The notes below the pieces were generated by a model. The model saw only the letters and a list, made by a program, of their open reading frames with translations. It had not been told where the DNA came from and ran no database searches. Position numbers and translations under genes: made by a program. A DNA stretch of 64,000 nt from Desulfosarcina widdelii (lineage in GTDB: Bacteria; Desulfobacterota; Desulfobacteria; Desulfobacterales; Desulfosarcinaceae), in NCBI RefSeq assembly GCF_009688965.1, contig NZ_AP021875.1, positions 3,348,001 to 3,412,000 of the forward strand, read 5' to 3'. Positions 27,465 through 38,100 of the stretch are shown in pieces (the stretch's first letter is position 1; each line of letters begins with the position of its first letter).

Positions 27465-28474
27465 GGGACCACCTTTACCTCCCGCTCCAGATTCACGTCA
27501 AAGGTTTCATTCACCGACCGGCGCACGCGCTCGGACAGATCCAGGATCTCCCTGCCCGTAGCGCCGCCCAGGTTCACCAGTACCAGCGCCTGCCGGTCAT
27601 GCACACCGGCCCGGCCGATCTGCCGGCCCTTCCAGCCGCAGCGGTCGATCATCCAGCCGGCGGACAGCTTGACCCGGCCGTCCGGCTGGGGGTAACGGGG
27701 CAGGTCGGCAAAACGCGCCTGCAACCGGTGCAGGGTTTCCGGTTCAACCACCGGATTCTTGAAAAAGCTGCCCGCATTGCCCAGATCGGCGGGATCGGGC
27801 AGCTTGGCCCGCCGAATGGCGATGATGGCCTGCCGAAGCGTATCCAGGTTCACCGGCCCCAGGGCATCCACCTGCTCCCGGACCTCCGGATAATCGAGAA
27901 CGAATCGCGGTTGACGGCAAAACCTGAACACGACCGCCGTAATGATGTGGCGCCCGGTCCAAAGCCCCTTGAAATGGCTGGTCCGGTAGCCGAAACCGCA
28001 CGCCTCGGCTGGAAAAACGATCTTTTCGTGGCTGTGGATGTCGATGGCCTCGACGCTGTCGATGACGTCCTTGACCTCCACACCGTAGGCCCCGATGTTC
28101 TGCACCGCACTGGCGCCCACGCTGCCGGGAATCAAAGAAAGATTTTCGATGCCGCCCCAGCCGCTGGCCACCGCATGGGCCACCAGCTCGTCCCAGTTCT
28201 CACCGGCCATGGCCCGGACCCGGATGTACCGTTCGTCGGCATTGAGCACGTCGATTCCCTTGAGCACCGGATGCAGCACAATACCGTCGAAATCGTCCAC
28301 GAAGAGAAGATTGCTGCCGCCCCCCAGCACCAGAAGGCGTTCTCCCTCAAAGTATTGAACACCGAGAAATTCGGAAATCTCCTTCTCCTCATCGAACCGG
28401 ACATACCGCCGGGCACGGGCTTCGACGTCGAAAGTGTTCAGAGATTTGAGTGAAAAATCGGACCGGCTTTCCAT
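27461..28474 (-). CDS. murB: UDP-N-acetylenolpyruvoylglucosamine reductase MurB
   Basis: A 337-residue cytosolic FAD enzyme that reduces UDP-GlcNAc-enolpyruvate to UDP-MurNAc with NADPH, the second committed step of peptidoglycan synthesis. FAD-binding motifs are LLVLGGGSNLLF and NLSLIPGSVGASAVQNIGAY, and the proton-donor Ser lies in NAGSFFKNP. The length and the extra region around YGVEVKDVIDSVE place it in the type I (E. coli-like) group. GAGGCAGATC precedes the ATG. It is unusual in not being next to other mur genes; here it is coupled to a LysE exporter gene. Confidence 0.95.
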   Translation of the reverse strand: MESRSDFSLKSLNTFDVEARARRYVRFDEEKEISEFLGVQYFEGERLLVLGGGSNLLFVDDFDGIVLHPVLKGIDVLNADERYIRVRAMAGENWDELVAHAVASGWGGIENLSLIPGSVGASAVQNIGAYGVEVKDVIDSVEAIDIHSHEKIVFPAEACGFGYRTSHFKGLWTGRHIITAVVFRFCRQPRFVLDYPEVREQVDALGPVNLDTLRQAIIAIRRAKLPDPADLGNAGSFFKNPVVEPETLHRLQARFADLPRYPQPDGRVKLSAGWMIDRCGWKGRQIGRAGVHDRQALVLVNLGGATGREILDLSERVRRSVNETFDVNLEREVKVVP

Positions 28475-28489
28475 GATCTGCCTCGTGAT

Positions 28490-30511
28490 TCAGATGGATT
28501 GGGGCTGCAGGGCAAATGCCGTGCGGGAAGGAAGGTAGAGAGACAGCCGGCTGCCAAAGGGCGAGTGTTCATCTTTCAGGCCTTGATGGCGCTGGTCGGC
28601 CGTGAGGCGTCCGTGGCCGCCGAACCGATCATCGTCGGTATTCAATATCATGCGGTAGGACCCGGCCGGCGCCGGAAAACCGTAATCGGGCCAGGATCGT
28701 TCCGGATGGAAGTTGAAGGCGAACACCCATCCGGCCCGCATGAAAATCAGCACCTTGTCGCTGTCATGGTCCCACAGCCGTTGAGGGTCGCCGCCGGCCA
28801 GCAGGTCGAAGCGCGCAAACAGGCCGATCATCTGCCGGTCGAAGCGCGCCAGCAGCCGATACTTGAGATCGGGGGCATCCACCAGGTGCCACTGGCGCCG
28901 GGCATAGCGATAGCTCCAGCCGTTGCCCTCCCGGGGAAAGTCGATCCAGTCGGGGTGGCCGAATTCGTTGCCCATGAAATTGAGATATCCGCTGCCCGCC
29001 GTGGCCAGAGTGATCAGCCGGATCATCTTGTGCAGGGCCATGGCCCGATCCACGGCCAGGTCCGGGTCGTCGATGCACATGTGGTCGTACATGGCGGCGT
29101 CGGCCATGCGGAACATCAACGTCTTGTCCCCCACCAGGGCCTGATCGTGGGACTCGGTGTAGCTGATGGTCCGCTCTTCTCGTCGCCGGTTGGTCAGCTC
29201 GTACCACAGATGGCCCATGGGCCAGTTTTCGTCGGGAGTATCTTTGGTCAACCGAATCCAGTTGTCGGGAATCCCCATGGCAAACCGGTAGTCGAACCCC
29301 ACGCCGCCCTCGGCCACGGGCAGGGCCAGGCCCGGCATGCCGCTGATATCTTCGGCCACGGTCATGGCATCGGGCCGCAGCCGGTGAATGACCTCGTTGG
29401 CCAGGGCCAGGTAGGCCAGGGCATCTTCGTCCACGGTGTCGTTGAAGTAGTCGTCGTACCCGCTAAAGGCCCGCTCCAGGCCGTGGTGAGTATAAAGCAT
29501 ACTGGTGATGCCGTCGAAGCGGAACCCGTCCACATGAAAGGCGTCCAGCCAATAGCGGCAATTGGACAGCAGAAAGTGAACCACCTCGGGTTTGCCATAG
29601 TCGAAGCAGCGGCTGTCCCAGGCATAATGATGGCCGCGGGCTCCCTGGTGGAAGTACTGGTATTCCGTTCCGTCGAACAACCCCAGCCCCTCGACGGTGT
29701 TGGCCACCGCGTGGGAGTGCACCAGGTCCATGATCACGGCGATGCCCGCTTCATGGGCCGCGTCGATCAGGGCCATGAGATCTTCCGGCGGGCCGAAACG
29801 CGAGGAGGCGGCAAAGAAGTTGGACACATGGTAGCCGAAGGAGCCATAGTAGGGGTGCTCCTGGACGGCCATGAGCTGGATCGTGTTGTAGCCGGCGGTA
29901 ATAATGCGCGGCAGCACCGTTTCCGTGAACTCGCGCCAGGAACCGACCTTCTCTTCCTCCTGGGCCATGCCCACGTGGACCTCGTAAATCAAAGGGGCCC
30001 GATCCGGTCGCCTGAAGTCCGGACAGCGCCAGCGGTAGGGCTGCTCCGGTGCCCACACCTGGGCGTTGAAAATCAGCGTATACGGGTCCTGAACCACCCG
30101 GCGGGCATAGGCCGGGATGCGATCCCCGGCCCCGCCGTTCCAGTGAATCCGCAGGCGAAACAGGTCGCCGTGATGCAGAACATTCGCCGGCAGATCGATG
30201 GCCCACTGGCCGTCGGCAGCCAGCTGGGTCAACGCAAAGGCGGAATCTTCCTGCCAGCCGCAAAAATCGCCCAATAGGTAAACGGCGGTGGCATTGGGCG
30301 CCCACTCCCGAAAGATCCAGCCTTTGGCCGTGCGGTGCAGGCCAAAGTACTCGTGTCCCGATGCCAGGTCCAGAAGATCCACGCTTCCTTCGGTGATCCG
30401 CTCGCGCAGGGTCTGGATATGCGCAAGCCGCCGGGTCAGCGCCGTGCGATGGGCGCTGAGGTAGGGATCGGCGTCGATCAGACGGTCGGCAAGGGAGGTG
30501 ACAGTGGTCAT
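28490..30511 (-). CDS. glgB: 1,4-alpha-glucan branching enzyme, eukaryote-type (GH13_8)
   Basis: A 673-residue enzyme that cuts alpha-1,4 chains and re-attaches them as alpha-1,6 branches in glycogen. A CBM48 module occupies about residues 50-160, followed by the GH13 barrel. The catalytic segments are VDGFRFDGITSMLYTHHG (nucleophile Asp), TVAEDISGMPGL (acid Glu) and SYTESHDQALVGDKTL. These, with GHHYAWDSRCFDYG, match the eukaryote-like branching enzymes rather than the E. coli GlgB type. It is the last gene of a glycogen cluster running from 39477 down, 40 bases after glgA. Confidence 0.94.
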   Translation of the reverse strand: MTTVTSLADRLIDADPYLSAHRTALTRRLAHIQTLRERITEGSVDLLDLASGHEYFGLHRTAKGWIFREWAPNATAVYLLGDFCGWQEDSAFALTQLAADGQWAIDLPANVLHHGDLFRLRIHWNGGAGDRIPAYARRVVQDPYTLIFNAQVWAPEQPYRWRCPDFRRPDRAPLIYEVHVGMAQEEEKVGSWREFTETVLPRIITAGYNTIQLMAVQEHPYYGSFGYHVSNFFAASSRFGPPEDLMALIDAAHEAGIAVIMDLVHSHAVANTVEGLGLFDGTEYQYFHQGARGHHYAWDSRCFDYGKPEVVHFLLSNCRYWLDAFHVDGFRFDGITSMLYTHHGLERAFSGYDDYFNDTVDEDALAYLALANEVIHRLRPDAMTVAEDISGMPGLALPVAEGGVGFDYRFAMGIPDNWIRLTKDTPDENWPMGHLWYELTNRRREERTISYTESHDQALVGDKTLMFRMADAAMYDHMCIDDPDLAVDRAMALHKMIRLITLATAGSGYLNFMGNEFGHPDWIDFPREGNGWSYRYARRQWHLVDAPDLKYRLLARFDRQMIGLFARFDLLAGGDPQRLWDHDSDKVLIFMRAGWVFAFNFHPERSWPDYGFPAPAGSYRMILNTDDDRFGGHGRLTADQRHQGLKDEHSPFGSRLSLYLPSRTAFALQPQSI

Positions 30512-30551
30512 GGGGGCTCTTTTTTGGATTTTCGAAAAAGGTCCGTTGGCA

Positions 30552-32063
30552 TCAATTGATCAGCGGCCGTTCCAGCATCTTCTCGTAAAGGTCGATATAC
30601 TGCCGGGCCGTGTTGGCATGGTTGAAGGTGGCGGCGCTCTGCTGCATGATCCGTTCGATCTGCCGGCACTTTTCGGTTTCAGGCAGCTTGAAGAACGCGA
30701 TAGCCTGGCTTACGGCCCAGTACAACCCGGTTGCATTGTAATGCTCAAACAGGAACCCGTTTCCGGTATCTTTATCCGCATCGAGATGAACAATCGTGTC
30801 GTGAATCCCGCCGGTATCATGGGCCACGGGAAGCGCCCCGTAAATGGGGGCGATCATCTGCGGCAGGCCGCAGGGTTCGAACAGCGACGGCATGAGAATG
30901 AAGTCGGCGGCCGCATAGGCCTGATGTTCCATCGTTTCGCTGAAGTCGCATACCGCCACCCGGTCGTGGAAGCCATGGTGGTTGACGATATCCCGGAAAA
31001 CCGACTGGAAGTCTCCGTTGGCCACGAATACCACCTGCAGGTTCATGTCCCAGTGGTTGGACAGGATGCCATAAAAGGCCTCTGCCAAAAGCTGGCAGCC
31101 CTTCTGGATCGGGTCCAGGCGCGACGGCCAGAAAAACAGGGGGGCATGGTCGTCGCGGATCAGTCCCAACTGTTGCTGCAATTGGCGTTTATTCTCCAGC
31201 TTTCCGGCTTTATGCTCTTTGGCCGTGTATTTGCGTGCGATCAGTTTGTCCGATCGGGGGTTGAATGCCGGGTCCGGCGCATTGAGAATGCCCGTTCCGC
31301 AGCCGGCATAAAACTTGTTGCTCAACTCCTGCCTGAGCGGCCATTCCACGAAATCGTGGCGACCCTCGACAATTTCTTCGAGAAAACGGGGGCTGACCGT
31401 ATTGACAAAATGGGCCGCGAACACGCCGCTGGCCAGAAAGTCAACGGGGTTGAACTCCCAGGCCTCCTCGTAGCTGGATGAGAATTTCTCGAAGAAAAGA
31501 TGGTGCCAGAAATAGGCCGCGTCGATGCCGCGATCCTCGATGTGGGCCAGCGTTGATTTTACCGTATGGATATTGTGGATGGTAAACAGGCAGGGAATCC
31601 CCATCTGGCGGGACATGGCCGGGATCAGGCCTGTCATCCAGTCGTTGCAGTGGATCAAATCCGGCCGCACCCGGGGAACGATGTTGTTGATCACCTCGCG
31701 CTGAAACGCCAAAGAGAGCTTGGTGTTCTCGCCACCGTAGGCCGAGTAGACCCGGTTGAGGTAAAAAAAGGCCCGATCCTCGGCCAGGTGGACCCGGTCG
31801 TCCGGCATGACATTGCGAATGGCCCACTGCTCCCGAGCAAGAAAGGGAGCCAGCCGATCATGGAAGATCGACCGATAGTCCGGAAGGGCCACGTGGACGT
31901 CGGCCCCTTCGTTGAACAAGGCACTGACCAGGGCGGCCGAAACGTCGGCCAGGCCGCCGGCCTTTGCTGTCAGATATTGGGAAAGGCTGCCCATCCGATC
32001 GGGAAGATAGGTCACCTCCGGGGTAACGATCAGTACCCGCGGATTCGGTTTGGGCGACGGCAT
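30552..32063 (-). CDS. glgA: Glycogen/starch synthase (GT5)
   Basis: A 503-residue glucosyltransferase extending alpha-1,4-glucan chains. The N-terminal KAGGLADV (residues 34-41) corresponds to the sugar-nucleotide-binding KxGGL motif of bacterial GlgA, and the C-terminal MPSLFEPCGLPQ ... DTGGIHDTI contains the E-x7-E region. The donor is ADP-glucose in most bacterial members, but no glgC is present here and the protein diverges from E. coli GlgA, so UDP-glucose use is possible. The ATG has a strong AAAGGAGGAACCG site. It lies between the phosphorylase and branching-enzyme genes on one strand. Confidence 0.93.
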   Translation of the reverse strand: MPSPKPNPRVLIVTPEVTYLPDRMGSLSQYLTAKAGGLADVSAALVSALFNEGADVHVALPDYRSIFHDRLAPFLAREQWAIRNVMPDDRVHLAEDRAFFYLNRVYSAYGGENTKLSLAFQREVINNIVPRVRPDLIHCNDWMTGLIPAMSRQMGIPCLFTIHNIHTVKSTLAHIEDRGIDAAYFWHHLFFEKFSSSYEEAWEFNPVDFLASGVFAAHFVNTVSPRFLEEIVEGRHDFVEWPLRQELSNKFYAGCGTGILNAPDPAFNPRSDKLIARKYTAKEHKAGKLENKRQLQQQLGLIRDDHAPLFFWPSRLDPIQKGCQLLAEAFYGILSNHWDMNLQVVFVANGDFQSVFRDIVNHHGFHDRVAVCDFSETMEHQAYAAADFILMPSLFEPCGLPQMIAPIYGALPVAHDTGGIHDTIVHLDADKDTGNGFLFEHYNATGLYWAVSQAIAFFKLPETEKCRQIERIMQQSAATFNHANTARQYIDLYEKMLERPLIN

Positions 32064-32138
32064 CGGTTCCTCCTTTCACGCCTGGAGACGCGGCGGTCAT
32101 CTCTCTCCTTTAAGCCGGTCTTCCTCCCTTTAGCAGGG

Positions 32139-32160
32139 TGTTGAAAATAGTTTTTCAACA
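32139..32160. terminator. Short hairpin between glgP and glgA
   Basis: TGTTGAAAA and TTTTCAACA form a 9-base stem just after the glgP stop. It could attenuate transcription into glgA or stabilise the glgP mRNA end. No run of T follows on the minus strand beyond the stem itself. Confidence 0.4.
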
Positions 32161-32165
32161 GCCTA

Positions 32166-34712
32166 TTAAGCCCAGGTCAGCAGTTCCGGCCGGTACCGGA
32201 TCCACGCGTCCGCGTTGGGGGTCACCCGCACGGTGAATCCGTAACGTCCCGAATCACTGCACGGCAGCGTGCAACCGTAAAGATAGGCCCCATCCGAGCG
32301 ACTTTCCCGCACATGCATCATTTTTATGTGAGGGTCGTCGATTCGGTCTACATGTTTTATCTTGCCATAGTACAGTTCTACGTTCAACTCCTCGGGCCGC
32401 AACTCGCCGGTCTGGACCACCGTGGTGACATCGAAGGACTGGTTGACCCGAAAGGGCCCCCTGGCGCTGGCAATCGGAGCGGACAGACGAATCTGCCCCC
32501 ACTTTTCGACGTAGCGATGGTGCTGCTCGCCGAGCTTTTTGGCCTCTGCGCCGGTGTCGGCCACCAGTTCCCCGAACCGGTGGCTGGCCGGCAGGTAAAA
32601 ACGCTCCTCGTATTCCGACATCATGCGCAGGCTGCAGAAACCGGCCATGGCCATTTTCATGGAAGCCTTCATCATCTTCAGCCACGCCGTGGGCATACCG
32701 CCGCTGGGCCGATCGTAGTAAAGGGGGGCGACCTCATTTTCGATGATGTTGTACAGGGCCTGGCTTTCGACCGAATCCTGGAAGTTGTGATCCTGATATT
32801 CCTCGCCGTTTCCGATGCGCCATCCCAGCTTCGGGCTGTATGCCTCACACCACCAGCCATCCATGGTGCTGACGTTCAGCACGCCGTTCAAGGCCGCCTT
32901 CATGCCCGAGGTGCCGCAGGCCTCCATGGGCCGCCGGGGGGTATTGAGCCAGACATCGGCGCCCTGGACCAGATAGCGGGCGATGTGCATGTCGTAGTCC
33001 TCGAGAAATAGAAACCGGTGTCGCAGGTTGGTGCGCCGCCCGAAATCCACCAGGCTGCGGATAATCCCCTTGCCCTCGTTGTCCTTGGGATGGGCCTTGC
33101 CGGCGAAAATGAACTGCACCGGTCGATCCTTCGAATTGACGATCGCCTCCAGACGTTCCGGATCCTTGAACAGCAGATGGGCGCGCTTGTAGGTGGCGAA
33201 ACGCCGGGCGAACGCAATGGTGAGAGTGTCCTGGTCGAGCACCGAATCCACAGCCTTCATGATGTTCACGGGTGCGTTGCGCCGCCCGTACTGGCGGTGC
33301 ATCATTTCCCGGACCATGCGGATCAGGCGGGAGCGGCTCATCTCGTGGGCCTGCCAGAGTTCCTCGTCGAAGATATCGTCGATGCGGCGGGCATTGTCGG
33401 GAATGGTGGAGCCCATGTTCCACTGGGGCCCCAGGTGACGTTCGTAAAGCAGTTTGATCTCCGGCGCCAGCACCGTAGGGATGTGCACGCCGTTGGTGAC
33501 ATGGGTGATTGGCGTCTCGTCGTCGGATCGGGTGGGCCAGACGTGGGACCACATATGGCGAGCCACCTGCCCGTGAAGTTCGCTCACCCCGTTGATGTAC
33601 TGGGCGGTGCGCAGCCCCAGGATAAACATGGAAAAAGGAGACTCCGGCATCGCGCCGTCGGGTTGGCCCAGGGCTACCATCTGGTCGATGGTCATGCCGA
33701 AAGCGCTGGTGAAGGGCTCAAAATAGGGTTTGACCATCGCAGGCGGGAATTCGTCGTGTCCGGCAGCCACCGGGGTGTGGGTGGTGAACACCGTGGTGCG
33801 CGGCACCACCTCCCGAGCGGTTTCCAGGTCAATGCTGTACCTCGCCATAATCTGGCGCAGCCGTTCGATGCCCACGAAGGAGCAATGCCCTTCGTTGAGG
33901 TGGCAGACCGTGGGCTGTATGCCCAGCGCCTCCAGTGCCCGCATGCCGCCGATTCCCAGCAGAACCTCCTGGGCCAGGCGGATGGGCTGCTCGCCGGAGT
34001 AAAGCCGGGCCGTGATATCGCGGATCTCGGGCGGGTTGTCGTGCAGGTTGGTATCCAGCAGGATCAAGGGAATCCGGCCAACCTGGACCTTCCACACCAG
34101 GGCGCGGATATCCTGGCCGGCAGCGGTCAGGCGGATCACCATGTCGTCGCCCTGGCTGTCCTTCTCCTTGGTTAAAGGCAGGTGGAAAAGATCGGTCTCC
34201 GGATACTCTTCCTGCTGCCATCCGTCGTTGTCCAGAAACTGACGGAAATAGCCTTCTCGGTAGAGTAATCCCACGCCGACCAGGGGAATCTTCATGCCCG
34301 AGGCGGCTTTAAGGTGGTCTCCGGCCAGAATGCCCAATCCGCCGGCAAATAGCGGCAGGGTTTCGTGGATACCGAACTCCATGGAAAAATAGGCCACCAG
34401 TTCCCCTTCGTCCCAGGGGCTCTCGCCGTCGGTCTGGTTGAGCACCCGGTTTTCGAAGCGCCGCCGCACCTGGTCCAGATGGGCCAGGTAGCTGTCGTCC
34501 ACGGCCAGTTCTTCTAACCGTTCCTGGGGAATGAGGGTGGCGAAAACGATGGGATTTCTCCCCGACGCTTCCCACAAAGGCGGATTGACCCGGCGGAACA
34601 GCTCGATGGCATTCTGGTTCCAGCTCCACCACAAATTGCGCGACAGCGTCTCGAGAAAGGCGAGGGGCTCGGGGATATAGGGAAAAACTTGAAATGTCTG
34701 TATTGACCTCAT
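32166..34712 (-). CDS. glgP: Alpha-glucan (glycogen/maltodextrin) phosphorylase, GT35
   Basis: An 848-residue PLP enzyme that releases glucose 1-phosphate from glycogen ends. The N-terminal DUF3417 region (WWSWNQNAIELFRRVNPPLW) is typical of the bacterial/archaeal phosphorylase branch, not the E. coli GlgP/MalP type. The PLP lysine is about residue 605 in ACGTSGMKAALNGVLNVST, and the active-site loop KFATYK-like segment appears as RRFATYKRAHLL. AAGGAG precedes the ATG. Its product Glc-1-P would be interconverted by a phosphohexomutase such as the one at 20708-22831. Confidence 0.94.
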   Translation of the reverse strand: MRSIQTFQVFPYIPEPLAFLETLSRNLWWSWNQNAIELFRRVNPPLWEASGRNPIVFATLIPQERLEELAVDDSYLAHLDQVRRRFENRVLNQTDGESPWDEGELVAYFSMEFGIHETLPLFAGGLGILAGDHLKAASGMKIPLVGVGLLYREGYFRQFLDNDGWQQEEYPETDLFHLPLTKEKDSQGDDMVIRLTAAGQDIRALVWKVQVGRIPLILLDTNLHDNPPEIRDITARLYSGEQPIRLAQEVLLGIGGMRALEALGIQPTVCHLNEGHCSFVGIERLRQIMARYSIDLETAREVVPRTTVFTTHTPVAAGHDEFPPAMVKPYFEPFTSAFGMTIDQMVALGQPDGAMPESPFSMFILGLRTAQYINGVSELHGQVARHMWSHVWPTRSDDETPITHVTNGVHIPTVLAPEIKLLYERHLGPQWNMGSTIPDNARRIDDIFDEELWQAHEMSRSRLIRMVREMMHRQYGRRNAPVNIMKAVDSVLDQDTLTIAFARRFATYKRAHLLFKDPERLEAIVNSKDRPVQFIFAGKAHPKDNEGKGIIRSLVDFGRRTNLRHRFLFLEDYDMHIARYLVQGADVWLNTPRRPMEACGTSGMKAALNGVLNVSTMDGWWCEAYSPKLGWRIGNGEEYQDHNFQDSVESQALYNIIENEVAPLYYDRPSGGMPTAWLKMMKASMKMAMAGFCSLRMMSEYEERFYLPASHRFGELVADTGAEAKKLGEQHHRYVEKWGQIRLSAPIASARGPFRVNQSFDVTTVVQTGELRPEELNVELYYGKIKHVDRIDDPHIKMMHVRESRSDGAYLYGCTLPCSDSGRYGFTVRVTPNADAWIRYRPELLTWA

Positions 34713-34828
34713 GTTGGAACTCCTTGGCGGACCGTGATGGACCGTTCAGGGACCACCGGCCGCGAATTCGACCGGGGGTGCCAGCAAAGACGCGGTTGGC
34801 GGCGGTTCAACTGCCGTCCGGCAACGGA

Positions 34829-35137
34829 CTATACGGCCACAACTGAATTGTCACAATCTCCATAATCGCTTTTCACATAGCGATCGGCCTCCCAGTCGTT
34901 CTCCCAGACGGTCTGGTCGATCAGGTAGCGGAACTGGTATTCCCGCCCCGGCACCAGCTCGACAACGGCGGTGAATTCACCGCTTTTCAAGCGTTTCATG
35001 GCCGTTTTTACCGTGCTCCAATCGTTGAATTCACCGACGATATGGACCGTTTTGGCCCCCGGGGCCGCCGCTTTGGGAAGCCGGAAGGTCACTTTACACC
35101 GCTCTTTGGTTTTTAGATACTGTTTTTTCAAACTCAC
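34829..35137 (-). CDS. Free-standing CBM48 (AMPK/isoamylase N-domain) glycogen-binding protein
   Basis: A 102-residue protein consisting of a single CBM48/early-set immunoglobulin-like domain: AKTVHIVGEFNDWS (residues about 30-43), LKSGEFTAVVELVPGREYQF and WENDWEADRYVKSD. In larger enzymes this module binds alpha-glucans. Alone it could target partner enzymes to glycogen, as the AMPK beta domain does. It starts at GTG 35135-35137, with an AGGAGG six bases upstream; the longer frame upstream has no site. It lies between the debranching fusion (36 bases upstream) and the phosphorylase gene, so it is probably part of the same operon. Confidence 0.85.
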   Translation of the reverse strand: MSLKKQYLKTKERCKVTFRLPKAAAPGAKTVHIVGEFNDWSTVKTAMKRLKSGEFTAVVELVPGREYQFRYLIDQTVWENDWEADRYVKSDYGDCDNSVVAV

Positions 35138-35172
35138 GATGCACCTCCTGTTGGCCGTTCGTGTAAATCCAT

Positions 35173-38100
35173 TCATTTTTGCCGCAGGCCCTGAATCTTG
35201 ATCCAAACCCGCAACAGTTCGCTGACACCCCACGCCTGGGCATCGCATCCCCTTGGGCGGTGGGGGGCGTCCCCGTCCACGATCTCCGGCATATGTCCCA
35301 CGCAGCCGTTGTCGATCAGGCGGCTGCTGCTGCCCAGCCAGGCCAGTGCTGTCTCATAGGCATCGGCGCCGAAGCAGTCGGCCCAGGCCTCGCAGAAGCT
35401 GGGAAACACCCAGGTCCAGGCCGTGCCGTTGTGGTAGGCCGGCTTGCGGCGGGTGTCCTCATCACCGCCGTATTCCCCCACATAGGGTCTTTCGGGGTCG
35501 TTGACCAGAACTCCGTTGTGGACGATGGGCAGGGCCGGATGCACGGGGCGGTCGGCCAAGCTGCGAATGGCCCCGGGAACGATCAACTCCTGGCAGGCCG
35601 CCAGCACCCGGCCGGCCACGGTCTTATCCTGCACCGCCCCTAACGTCAGGGCGAAAAGCTGGTTGGGCCGCAGCGCGTCGTCGGTCGTGGCAGCCGCGGC
35701 CGGCGTGCCGGGTGCCGCGTGCAGGCAGTCGGCCAGGTAGCCCAGGTCTTCCCGAAAAAACAGGTCGGCGATGGATTGCCGGACTTGATCGGCCAGCTTT
35801 TTCCAGGACTTGCGTGTCCGGGGCGCATCCACCCGGCCCAGGTAGTCCAGGGCCGCCTGCCACAGGGCCTGGATTTCGATGGGATACCCCTGCCGCGGGG
35901 TGCCGGCCGGATGGTTGGTATCCATCCAGGTAAAATGGGCCGGGCTGAAGAGCAGGCCGCTGGCCGCGTCCATGACAATGCCGTTGGGGGTGCCGGCCAT
36001 GATCGACCGGGCGACGTCCAGAAGCACCTGTTTCAAGGAACGCCCGCTGCAGTCGGTGGCCAGCACCTTTTCCTGTCCCATGGCGGACCCCAGTTCGTCG
36101 CAGACCCGGAAAAGCCACAGGGGCGCGTCGGAGGTGTCGCGGTTGCCCGTGTCGGTGCCGCGAATCATGTTGGGGATGGTGCCGCGATCCTCAAAGGAGG
36201 CGAACTGCTGGATGATGGACAAGCCTTCCTGGTGCCGCCCTGCGGCGACGATGCCCCGCACCACGATCAGGGTATCCCGCCCCCAATCGAGAAACCAGGG
36301 GTATCCGGCGATGACCGTCTTGAATTGATCGCGCTTCACAATGTACTGGTCCAGGGCTTTTTCAAGGGCCGGCACCGGCGCCTGTTTTGATGGCGTGGCT
36401 TCAAAGAACCGGACCACCCGCTGCCGGAGTTCGTCGGCCGTCTCCGCGTCCGGGGCCGCCTCCCCGGACACCCGGGCAACCAGCATCTCGCTCTGGCCAC
36501 CGACTATAGGACCGGAAAAATAGCCCGGACTGAACAGGTCCGAATCCGGGTCCTGCCCCCGCTGAGCCTCCTGAGGATGGTGGACCATGTACTGCCATTC
36601 GGGCTCGGGGAAAAAGCCGATGCTCTCGGCGGCCAGATTCAGCGCGTGTCCCTCGCAGGGATGGAACGCAAACCCGTTTTCCCGTGGGGTGACGGATCGG
36701 GGAAAATGATCCTCCGGCCCGGTAAAGGCCTTGGTCGTCTCGTGAAATCCGCGGTCTTCCACGTCCGGACGCAGGATCAGGGTCACCGGCGTGTCGTCGG
36801 CCAGCCGGTCTTTGGCCCCGCTGGCCGGATGCCGGTAAAAGACCATGGCCACGGCGTTTTTTCCCGGAATCGTGCGCATGCCCACGTGGATCACCACATG
36901 CTGTCCCTGGCCGCAGGGAATGTGGTAGGACCAGCAGCCCGGCCCGTCGTAGTCAAACCCGAAGGCATCCAGGCAGTCCCGTCCGATCTCCTGGGAGAAC
37001 CCCTGGAACACCACCCATCCCCGCAGACGGGTCAGCAGGATGCGGCGGTCTTCGGGCACGTCGGGGCTCAGATTGGCCGCCAGAAGGGCATCGTAGCGGC
37101 TGGGCAGCCGGTTCCAGTGGGCATGGGCCCGGGTCATACCGCCGCGACCGTTGGTGCCCAGCATGTGGATGGCGGCCAGGTTCTTGCGCGGGCGGGAGAA
37201 GATCTTTCTGACCTTTACCCGGTCAGCAGCGGTCAGGTAAAGCAGCGGCGCCTCGTGATGGGTGCAGCCCCCGGGATCGAAAAGGGAAAGCTTGAGGGTT
37301 CGCGCCTTGTGGCGCCCGCCGACCGGCAGGGGGGCGAAAAGCGCAAAGCTGCCGCCGCCATCGTCGGCCAGGCTCTCCTCCACGGCCATGGCTGTCTGCC
37401 GCTCGACAATTGTGGCGCGAAAAGGAGTGCGGGCGCGGACCAGCAGAAAGTGGCCCGGAGGCACCATCACCTCCCGCCGCTCGTCCACGGGAAACTGCCA
37501 GGTCACGACCCGCGGCGCATCGCCCGACGGGTTCATGGCCCGGCAGAAATCCATGGGCGAGGATCGCAGCCGGGCGGTGGCCTCGTCCGGGTCCCAGCCG
37601 TCCAGGTCCCCGACGCCGCGGTAATAGCGCCACACCTGCAGGGCCTTGGCCCGCATACGCTGCCGCAGGACCCGTTCCGGCGACCGCGGAAATCCCTTTT
37701 CGATGCCGGCCAGCAGCGCCGGATCGTCCGGATGATCGCTCAGGCAGACCACCTGGCCCGGTGCCAGGTCCAGGTACAGGGTTTCGCCTTGCTGATCGAC
37801 GGCCACCGGCTTTCCGCCAAGCAGGTCGATCAGCTCCTGCCGGCTGGATAGGGGCATGCGTTCGGCCGGCCAGGCCGCCCGGTTGCCGGCATTGGCATCC
37901 AGGTTGACCGCGACCAGCAGATTCCGTTCGCTATCGCTGCGTCGGGCGGCGACGATGCAGTTGCCCGGCCCGGTCTGGATCATCTCCAACGTCACCGGGT
38001 GGGCGAAGGCCGGATGGGCACCCAATATGGCGTTGAGCCGGCGGATATGATCCACCAGATTCTCCGCCGCCCCCCAGTTGAGGGACGGCGCACCATGCAC

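Noticed and set aside
28499-30277. A 592-codon plus-strand frame opposite glgB
   Set aside because: An antisense shadow of the branching enzyme; composition is unnatural and there are no motifs or ribosome site.
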